Shown here one piece after another: positions 1-5,502 of a stretch of DNA of 6,921 nucleotides. A program made the position numbers and the translations under genes. The notes under the pieces were generated by a model. The model had not been told where the DNA came from. It ran no database searches and saw only the letters and a program-made list of their open reading frames with translations. How positions within the stretch are numbered: the first letter of the stretch is position 1; every line of letters starts with the position of its first letter. This DNA comes from Desulfobacterales bacterium (GTDB lineage: Bacteria; Desulfobacterota; Desulfobacteria; Desulfobacterales; ETH-SRB1), in assembly GCA_030017395.1 (NCBI GenBank), contig JASEIZ010000110.1:1-6921 (forward strand). The letters are read 5' to 3'.

Positions 1-135
1 CGTAGTGACACGAAGTGAAGCGTCAGCGCTAACCAGTAGCGCTATCCAGTCTTTTCAAGTCCGCCAGACTGCGTTGGCGGACAGACCATCTGGACTTCTC
101 CCGGACTCGATCCGGGATCTACCGGAGTGACGACT
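1..135. repeat. Intergenic repeat-like element with three consecutive inverted repeats
   Basis: No gene is seen here. Three stem-loops follow one another. AGCGCTA (25-31) pairs with TAGCGCT (37-43) around a 5-base loop. GTCCGCCA (59-66) pairs with TGGCGGAC (75-82) around an 8-base loop. CCCGGA (100-105) pairs with TCCGGG (111-116) around a 5-base loop. AAGTCC (57-62) can also pair with GGACTT (92-97), so a larger alternative fold exists. The CCCGGA...TCCGGGAT core and the GGAGTGACGAC tail resemble dispersed REP/BIME-like intergenic repeats common in Gram-negative genomes; this is recognition by eye, not a database match. The left boundary is unknown because the element touches the window edge. 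Confidence 0.5.
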
Positions 136-373
136 TACGAATTCATCAAGTTTGACGACAACTTCAAGTTTTCAGGGTTGACGATACTGAGATAAATCAA
201 TGCAGGCCATCACCAACACGCGGTACGGCATCCTAATAGACAAGACAAAGATTTAGATTGTATATTGATATGAATTGACAGAATGATTGTGCTAATTCAG
301 CGAAAAGATAACAAACTGAATTGATTTATATATTCACTTAATATAGGTTATAGAGTAATTTCGGTCTGTTTTT
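136..373. other. AT-rich intergenic stretch without a supported gene
   Basis: No open frame of credible length or convincing ribosome binding site is seen. The stretch becomes strongly AT-rich from about 250. AATTCAG (294-300) and CTGAATT (316-322) form a 7-base inverted repeat separated by 15 bases. The right arm overlaps TTGATT (321-326), which is followed after 15 bases by TATAGG (342-347), a poor and short-spaced sigma70-like pair. TTGACA at 275-280 has no matching -10 at usual spacing. A promoter for the transcript that ends at the terminator near 426-467 could lie here, but the sequence does not fix it. Confidence 0.35.
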
Positions 374-426
374 TGAACCTCAAACAGGAGGATCAGGTGA
401 CCAGTCATAGGATTACAAAAAAATAA
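374..426 (+). other. Possible leader mini-ORF (9 codons) with hairpin-covered ribosome site
   Basis: AGGAGG at 386-391 is followed, 5 bases later, by GTG at 397 and a frame of nine codons (MTSHRITKK) ending in TAA at 424-426. The ribosome site lies in the 3' arm of a small hairpin: TGA-A-CCTC (374-381) pairs with GAGG-A-TCA (388-395) with one A-A mismatch. The frame stops directly at the base of the intrinsic terminator. This order could be a translational attenuator. It could equally be the start of a decayed gene, or chance. No protein family can be named for so short a peptide, and whether it is translated is not known. Confidence 0.25.
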
Positions 427-467
427 AGCCCCATTTCTTCAGTGATATGAAGGATGGGTTTTTTTGT
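426..467 (+). terminator. Rho-independent terminator, possibly bidirectional
   Basis: CCCAT (430-434) pairs with ATGGG (454-458), and CTTC (437-440) with GAAG (449-452), around an 8-base loop. A small asymmetry (TT against G) separates the two helices. Seven T residues follow at 459-465, with more T after G466. The flanking AAA before the stem can extend pairing into the T run. On the other strand the same hairpin is followed by CTTTATTTTTTTG, so it may stop transcripts from both sides. It lies about 200 bases ahead of cas10. The cas operon therefore needs either its own promoter downstream or read-through. Confidence 0.8.
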
Positions 468-471
468 TTTG

Positions 472-523
472 CAGGCCTGGGCCTGAGACGGCAACGTTGC
501 AACTGATGACAGTGGTATCTAAT
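472..523 (+). promoter_or_regulatory. Candidate operon promoter with two adjacent dyads (possible operator)
   Basis: Two dyads sit just after the terminator: CAGGCC-TG-GGCCTG (472-485) and the perfect 10-base palindrome GCAACGTTGC (491-500). The second overlaps a weak -35-like TTGCAA (497-502), followed after 15 bases by TCTAAT (518-523), which matches five of six bases of the sigma70 -10 box. The spacing is shorter than the ideal 17. If real, transcription would begin near 530 and leave a leader of about 135 bases before cas10. The promoter is inferred; the dyads are seen directly. The binding protein, if any, is unknown. Confidence 0.3.
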
Positions 524-595
524 TGTGGCAAAAAAGCAGAGGCTTGAGATATGAGATACATCAAGCAACTGACTCCAAACGAAATAACCCGTTAC

Positions 596-627
596 CACTC
601 CATAATGTAGGAGTGTACGGCTTCCGT
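596..627 (+). other. Two small hairpins in the presumed cas10 leader
   Basis: CACTCC (596-601) pairs perfectly with GGAGTG (610-615) around an 8-base loop. It is followed at once by ACGG-CTT-CCGT (617-627), a 4-base stem with a 3-base loop. They lie 38-70 bases ahead of the cas10 start and do not cover its ribosome site. They could shape the mRNA leader, or be incidental. Confidence 0.3.
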
Positions 628-655
628 TATTGATCTCCGCATTAAATCATAAATC

Positions 656-660
656 GGAGG
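656..660 (+). promoter_or_regulatory. Ribosome binding site that sets the cas10 start
   Basis: GGAGG lies 5 bases before the ATG at 666. The frame is open further upstream to a TTG at 630, but that codon has no comparable site, so the ATG at 666 is the better start. Confidence 0.85.
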
Positions 661-665
661 AACCT

Positions 666-3272
666 ATGACAGAATATAACCGAAAGGAATACGAGGCCAT
701 AGTGCTTGCATCACTTCTGCATGATGTGGGGAAGTTTTTTGAGCGGGGAGAACTTCTTGATGAGTATCGAAAAGATGAGATACAACAACAAAATGATTGT
801 CCAAAAGATCCGAAGAGAGGTTACTATACCCACAAGCATGTGCTTAACACAAGAGCTTTTTGTGATGTCCTGGCAAGACAGGTTCCGTGGCTTTTGCCTG
901 AACCAGTGGCAGATAGAGAAAAGTCTGATCAGAATTGGATCAATCTGGCAGCACGGCATCATGTTGCAACATCTGCTTTGGAAAAAATAATCGAAAAAGC
1001 TGATCACCTTTCAAGCAGTGAGCGTGAAAAAGGAGATTTCTATACCAGGTCGATCCACAAAAAAACCAGGCTTGAACCTGTCATAGAAAGAGTTTTTTTG
1101 CGGAAAAACTCGAAAGCGCAGCCAGAGCATCGTTTTGAGTTAAGGGCTCTTTCACTTGAAAAAAAGTCTGTATTTCCAAAGGCGGCAAACGCCTTGAACC
1201 CTCCGGTACATATCCAAATAAATGCTGAGAACATATCAAAACATGACTGGAATCATTTGCTGGCGAAGGAGCACCTTGAGGCGGTCTACCAGAGCTTAGG
1301 AAATGCCATGCTTGAAGAGTTAAAACAGCTTCCGGGCGATCTTTCATTTTACTCTCTGATAGAAACACTTCTGTCGCTGTTCGAGAAATACCTTTCCTCT
1401 GTTCCTGCGGCAACCAATATTCGGCACACGGATATTTCGCTGTATGATCATTTGCGAACGACCGCCGCGATTGCAGACGGCCTTTACCGGTATGAAGCGG
1501 ATAAAGGAGTTATGGTCGAGGAGAAGTGGGTGCTGGTCTGCGGGGATTTTTCGGGCATACAAACGTTCATCTATCGAATTACTAGCAAAGGGGCGGCAAA
1601 GGCACTTCGTGGTCGGTCCCTGTTCGTACAGATTCTTTGCGATGCTTCTGTTGACTATATTTTGAGGTATGTAGGCGGATATTCTACAAGCAGACTCTAT
1701 TCGTCAGGCGGTAAATTCTATCTGCTTCTTTCAGCAACATGTTGTCAGGCGGTCTGCGATGCCGTGGAACGTATCAACGAATATCTCTTATATGAATTCG
1801 GCGGTGAGGTTTTTCTGGGAGTGGGTATTGCTCCTATAACAGCAAAGCATTTCGAACAGGGCGAGATGAGCAGCCGGTGGAAGGCTGTCAATGATGACTT
1901 GATGGGAAACAGAAAGAACCGGTTTGCCTCTCAGATCAAAAAACAAGAGGGCTTTTTTGATCCGCCAACAGTCTTTTCGCCCAAAGGAGGCTGTAAGACC
2001 TGTGGTAGAGATGATATTGCGATAACCGAAGTCGCGGAGGGTAACAGACAAATTTGCAAGGTTTGCAGGCAATTGGAAGATTTGGGCGCTCATCTGAAAG
2101 ACGCGAGATATTTCCTATGGTCTTTTAATTCGAGTATCAGCAAAACCCTCGCCTCAAAACTTGGCAGAAAACCCGATCTGAGTCTGTCAAAACTGGGAAT
2201 TCAGTTTTTCTTTATGGAAGATTTATCTAAATTGACAGGTTGTACGGATTTTTCGGAGTGCCGCATAGAGCGTATCAATTCAACTGATTTCATCCATGGC
2301 CTGAACGCTGGCAGCGGTTTTAGATTCGTAGGTCATTGGGATTCGGGCAAGTTGAGCGGTAATTGGGAATTTGACAAGTTCGCCGATAAGTCAGAGGGGG
2401 TTAACCGTATAGGTATCCTGCGTATGGATGTGGATAATTTGGGGCAGGTCTTTATCAAGGGGCTCCAGTTCCCCGATAGGGGGAGCGGTGGATGGGGGCC
2501 GGTGCAGAAAGATTTGGATGGTAGCATCAGACGAAAAGATATGGCATCTATTTCCCGCGTGGCCACTTTATCACGACAATTAAATCTCTTTTTTTCAGGA
2601 TATCTTGGGGAACTTCTGAAAGAGTACGAGAGATGTCAGATCGTATATGCAGGTGGGGATGATCTATTTGTTATCGGTTCCTGGGATCAACTGCCAGATC
2701 TGGCACAAAAAATCAGGGAAGCCTTTGGTGTATTCTGTTGTGGGAATCCCGACCTTACCTTGTCTGGTGGTATCGCGTTAACAGGGGGAAAGTATCCAGT
2801 TTCACGCGGTGCAGACCACGCTGGAGCAGCGGAAGAATCCGCCAAGCGATATCGATCCGAAAAGGATTCTTTTTGTTTCTTCGGAGAACCACTCAGTTGG
2901 AGTGACTTTATAATGGCCAAATATCTTAATGAATTGTTTCGTGAAATAGTAAAAGAAAAGAATAAAGGATTCCTGGACAGGCTAAGAAACATTGTAGCGA
3001 GCAACAAGGCACTTGAAAGAGAAAGACGGCGCAAGGGAATGGACATGTCTAAGCTACAAAAGCTGCTGGCCTATGATAACTGGCGCTGGCAAGTCGCTTA
3101 CTCCCTCAAGCGTTATGTTCGACAAGGTGAAGGGATCAAACAAAAGGTGAGTACTGTTCAGGAGGCACTTTTTAAGGATAGCGTCAATGGAACTACAACA
3201 GAACGTCCAGTGATCACCTGGATTGGGTTGCCCACTCGTTGGGCTGAATTCTTGGAGAGAAAGGAGAAATAG
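666..3272 (+). CDS. cas10: Type III-A CRISPR-Cas large subunit Cas10/Csm1
   Basis: This is the signature large subunit (868 aa) of the cytoplasmic Csm complex. In this family, target RNA binding activates an HD-domain ssDNA nuclease and a palm domain that makes cyclic oligoadenylates from ATP. The N-terminal HD domain shows LLHDVGKF with H19-D20, HKH at 56-58, H98-H99, and the family's AD-L-S-ER stretch at 112-120. The first palm domain carries GDFSGIQ (293-299). A zinc ribbon follows with C443/C446 and C464/C467. The second palm has LRMDVDNLG (585-593) and the catalytic GGDD at 663-666. The C-terminal roughly 130 residues look helical and charged, as in the Csm1 D4 domain. The ATG at 666 is chosen over the in-frame TTG at 630 because only it has a strong ribosome site. 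All catalytic motifs are intact, so both activities are expected. The length is somewhat above the usual 750-850 aa. csm2 begins 3 bases after the stop. Confidence 0.97.
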   Translation: MTEYNRKEYEAIVLASLLHDVGKFFERGELLDEYRKDEIQQQNDCPKDPKRGYYTHKHVLNTRAFCDVLARQVPWLLPEPVADREKSDQNWINLAARHHVATSALEKIIEKADHLSSSEREKGDFYTRSIHKKTRLEPVIERVFLRKNSKAQPEHRFELRALSLEKKSVFPKAANALNPPVHIQINAENISKHDWNHLLAKEHLEAVYQSLGNAMLEELKQLPGDLSFYSLIETLLSLFEKYLSSVPAATNIRHTDISLYDHLRTTAAIADGLYRYEADKGVMVEEKWVLVCGDFSGIQTFIYRITSKGAAKALRGRSLFVQILCDASVDYILRYVGGYSTSRLYSSGGKFYLLLSATCCQAVCDAVERINEYLLYEFGGEVFLGVGIAPITAKHFEQGEMSSRWKAVNDDLMGNRKNRFASQIKKQEGFFDPPTVFSPKGGCKTCGRDDIAITEVAEGNRQICKVCRQLEDLGAHLKDARYFLWSFNSSISKTLASKLGRKPDLSLSKLGIQFFFMEDLSKLTGCTDFSECRIERINSTDFIHGLNAGSGFRFVGHWDSGKLSGNWEFDKFADKSEGVNRIGILRMDVDNLGQVFIKGLQFPDRGSGGWGPVQKDLDGSIRRKDMASISRVATLSRQLNLFFSGYLGELLKEYERCQIVYAGGDDLFVIGSWDQLPDLAQKIREAFGVFCCGNPDLTLSGGIALTGGKYPVSRGADHAGAAEESAKRYRSEKDSFCFFGEPLSWSDFIMAKYLNELFREIVKEKNKGFLDRLRNIVASNKALERERRRKGMDMSKLQKLLAYDNWRWQVAYSLKRYVRQGEGIKQKVSTVQEALFKDSVNGTTTERPVITWIGLPTRWAEFLERKEK

Positions 3273-3275
3273 AGA

Positions 3276-3644
3276 ATGAACAAGCCCACAGCAAAAGAGA
3301 TAAGGGAAATTATCGGGGGCGATGCTAGATTGTTGGTTGAAAAGGCAAATAGCTTTGCAGTGGATATTTGCCACAAGGTGTCAGCTTCCCAACTCAGGAA
3401 TGCCTTCGGCACAATGAAAAGGTTACAAATGTTGGGATGGAAGAACGCAAAAGTGCCGGCTCAGCTTCTTTTAATGAAGCCGCGTCTTGCCTACATGGCT
3501 GGACGTCACAAGGCGACTAAGGATGTCAAGGACGTGTTAATCCAAGGTATCGATTGTGTAAAAGACGAGAAAACCTTTGAAAGCTTCTGCAATTTCTTCG
3601 AAGCAATTCTTGCTTACCATAAAGCACACGGAGGGAAGTCATGA
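3276..3644 (+). CDS. csm2: Type III-A small subunit Csm2
   Basis: Csm2 (122 aa) is the small, all-helical subunit of the Csm complex. Several copies form the inner filament that contacts the crRNA-target RNA duplex; it has no enzymatic activity of its own. Family hallmarks seen here are VSASQLRNAFG (35-45), LLLMKPRLAYMAGR (64-77) and the C-terminal FFEAILAYHKAHGGK (107-121). The length is typical. The ATG has AAGGAG at 3261-3266, 9 bases upstream and inside the end of cas10. Its stop overlaps the csm3 start as ATGA, which suggests translational coupling. Nothing looks broken. The call rests on these motifs plus its place between cas10 and csm3. Confidence 0.96.
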   Translation: MNKPTAKEIREIIGGDARLLVEKANSFAVDICHKVSASQLRNAFGTMKRLQMLGWKNAKVPAQLLLMKPRLAYMAGRHKATKDVKDVLIQGIDCVKDEKTFESFCNFFEAILAYHKAHGGKS

Positions 3645-4504
3645 CAGAGCCGACTAAACCAGACAATTTTAGATTAGGAAAGAAGGTGTTCATAGAAGGA
3701 ACCATAACAGCAGTGACGGGGTTGCATATTGGAGGTTCATCGATCGGCATGGCAATAGGAGGCGCTGATGCTGTGGTCATTCGAAATCCGCTGACCGATG
3801 AGCCGTATATTCCGGGCTCTTCTTTAAGGGGTAAGATGAGGAGTCTGATGGAAAAGGCTCGGGGTGAAATGCAAGTTACAATTAAAGAAAAAGTTAAAGG
3901 AGAAAACGACGAATGGAAAGAAAAGAGAAGTGATGACTATGAGGACTTAGCCAGTATTCCCGATAACTCACTCTTGCCACAACATGGGGGAGAAGTTAAC
4001 ATTATTTCAGGACCATCGAAAAAAGCTGATTCCGATATCGGCAAACTATTCGGTGTTGCAGCGGATAATGAATCAGCGACCCCCACCCGCTTTATTGTTC
4101 GTGATGCCAGGCTTACCCGTCTATCTAAAGCTGAACTAGAAGGCGCAAAAAACACAGATATGCCGATGACGGAAGTCAAAACAGAGGTGTGGATTGATAG
4201 AATTACATCTGCCGCTACACCACGCCAAATTGAAAGGATTCCAGCGGGTGCTATTTTTAGTCTGGAGCTTATCTTAAATCTTTACGGAGGAGATGACAGA
4301 GACACATTTTTGAGTCATGTCTGGGAAGGATTAGAACTGGTGCAGTCCGATTATTTAGGGGGCAACGGGGGGAGAGGATATGGCCAGGTAAAGTTCGCAA
4401 TTAACGCAGTGAAAGAAAAAGATATGGCTGCATATCAAAACGGGACAGAAGCGGCAGCGATTGATGATTTGTCTATTCCTTCAGCATTGGGAGCTGAGAA
4501 ATGA
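3641..4504 (+). CDS. csm3: Type III-A backbone RNase subunit Csm3 (Cas7-like RAMP), long form
   Basis: Csm3 is the Cas7-type backbone subunit. Several copies polymerise along the crRNA spacer and each cuts target RNA, giving cleavage at 6-base steps. The RAMP fold is marked by GLHIGG (27-32), the GGAD loop with D43 in the position of the catalytic aspartate of characterised Csm3 proteins, YIPGSSLRGKMR (56-67), ATPTRFIVRDA (about 147-157), EVKTEVWIDRIT (178-189) and the glycine-rich loop DYLGGNGGRGYGQ (237-249). At 287 aa it is longer than the usual 210-250 aa. The excess is a lysine/glutamate-rich insert at about 72-110 and a tail of about 35 residues. It contains no cysteine, and DIGKLFG (132-138) stands where many relatives have a CRLFG-like zinc-binding segment. 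The ATG has GGAGG at 3630-3634 and overlaps the csm2 stop by 4 bases. Confidence 0.96.
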   Translation: MTEPTKPDNFRLGKKVFIEGTITAVTGLHIGGSSIGMAIGGADAVVIRNPLTDEPYIPGSSLRGKMRSLMEKARGEMQVTIKEKVKGENDEWKEKRSDDYEDLASIPDNSLLPQHGGEVNIISGPSKKADSDIGKLFGVAADNESATPTRFIVRDARLTRLSKAELEGAKNTDMPMTEVKTEVWIDRITSAATPRQIERIPAGAIFSLELILNLYGGDDRDTFLSHVWEGLELVQSDYLGGNGGRGYGQVKFAINAVKEKDMAAYQNGTEAAAIDDLSIPSALGAEK

Positions 4505-5502
4505 TAGCATACAAACTTAATTTCACAGCACCCCTGCATGTGGATTCACAGGGGACATCCTTTTATGAGAAGGCTGACGAATTTGTCCACTCTGATACCC
4601 TGACGGCTGCTATCATTTCTTGCTGGCGCTATTTGTATGATGACTCCGTAGATGAATTGGCGGCGCATCCTCCGTTTACGCTTTCATCGGCTTTTCCGTA
4701 TTATTCTGACATCTATTTTTTTCCAAGGCCCCTTGTCGATATCTTTCATGAGCCGGAAGATGGTTCGGAAAGCAAAACAATAAAGAAGATCAAATGGTTG
4801 TCGCAGCCACTTTTTGAGCAGGTGTTGTCCGGCACGCTGATTGACTGGAACAAAGAGCGCCCCGAACTGTTTGCGGAAACCTTTGCGCTTTTGCGCGACG
4901 AAGCCGAATGCCTCGAAGAAAAATCTAAATCTTTTAGGCTTATGACAGTTCTTGAACGTCCAAGAATTGCGGTAAACAGAATCAAAGATTCTGCTGAAGA
5001 GGGATCTTTATTTTATTTTGCTGAGCATTATTTTCGTGAAGAGGCCGGACTTTTCTTCTTAGCGGAATTTAAAAACGGCACTACGAGAAAAAAACTTGAT
5101 GCGGTTCTCCAGCTTTTGGGGGATCAAGGGATAGGCGCGGACAGATCTGTCGGAAAAGGAACATTTATTGTTGAAGTAGATGACTTGCTGGAACTTGAGC
5201 TGCCTAACGATCCGGAATTGTGGATAACTCTCTCACTCTATAATCCCGACCGTGGCGAGGTGAAAAACGGCCTTCTTAACGAAGCAGCCTACGACCTGAC
5301 AACACGCGGTGGATGGATAAGCGGAACCAGTCTGAAGAAGCCGCCGATAAAGATGTTCACGGAGGGCTCAGTTTTCAAACAAAAGCCCGAGGGAAGGACA
5401 GTAGGCTTGTTTTCTGAGCAACAATGGAAACTCCTCGGCCTAAAAAATCCGATATTACGTCACGGCAGAGCATTTTGTTTGCCCATGAAAGGTCCGAAAT
5501 GA
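4501..5502 (+). CDS. csm4: Type III-A subunit Csm4 (Cas5-like RAMP)
   Basis: Csm4 (333 aa) is the Cas5-type RAMP that binds the crRNA 5' tag and joins Cas10 to the Csm3 filament. It is not a nuclease in studied systems. The N-terminal RAMP strand is followed by FTAPLHVDSQG (8-18) and HSDTLTAAI (30-38), then the family's hydrophobic SSAFPYYSDIYFFPRP segment. The second RAMP domain has the glycine-rich loop GDQGIGADRSVGKG (207-220). The C-terminal Csm4 block follows with TTRGGWISG (267-275) and FTEGSVF (286-292), and the protein ends with HGRAFCLPM. Length is usual for the family. The ATG overlaps the csm3 stop (ATGA), with GGGAG at 4489-4493 as a ribosome site, and the gene ends in another ATGA overlap with csm5. 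Confidence 0.95.
   Translation: MIAYKLNFTAPLHVDSQGTSFYEKADEFVHSDTLTAAIISCWRYLYDDSVDELAAHPPFTLSSAFPYYSDIYFFPRPLVDIFHEPEDGSESKTIKKIKWLSQPLFEQVLSGTLIDWNKERPELFAETFALLRDEAECLEEKSKSFRLMTVLERPRIAVNRIKDSAEEGSLFYFAEHYFREEAGLFFLAEFKNGTTRKKLDAVLQLLGDQGIGADRSVGKGTFIVEVDDLLELELPNDPELWITLSLYNPDRGEVKNGLLNEAAYDLTTRGGWISGTSLKKPPIKMFTEGSVFKQKPEGRTVGLFSEQQWKLLGLKNPILRHGRAFCLPMKGPK

Noticed and set aside
200..256. 18-codon + strand frame (MQAITNTRYGILIDKTKI)
   Set aside because: RYGILIDKTK is reminiscent of the N-terminus of 4Fe-4S oxidoreductase subunits, but no CxxC follows, there is no clear ribosome site, and the match is too short to call a gene remnant.
275..312. TTGACA at 275-280 as a promoter -35 box
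   Set aside because: No -10-like hexamer occurs 15-19 bases downstream; the closest, GATAAC at 307, is 26 bases away.
413..598. 61-codon open frame on the - strand ahead of cas10
   Set aside because: It overlaps the terminator hairpin and both dyads, shows no recognisable family or ribosome site, and its cysteine- and arginine-rich composition looks like chance.
630..665. Upstream TTG start extending Cas10 by 12 residues
   Set aside because: TTG at 630 has no good ribosome site, while ATG at 666 has GGAGG at ideal spacing and gives the usual short lead into the HD motif.
1..665. Possible CRISPR array or leader upstream of cas10
   Set aside because: No direct repeat of 20-40 bases recurs at regular spacing; the repeats seen are inverted and differ in sequence.
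711..1007. - strand and alternate-frame open frames inside cas10, csm3 and csm4
   Set aside because: They lie wholly inside well-supported cas genes, lack family motifs and ribosome sites, and are best read as shadows of the real coding frames.
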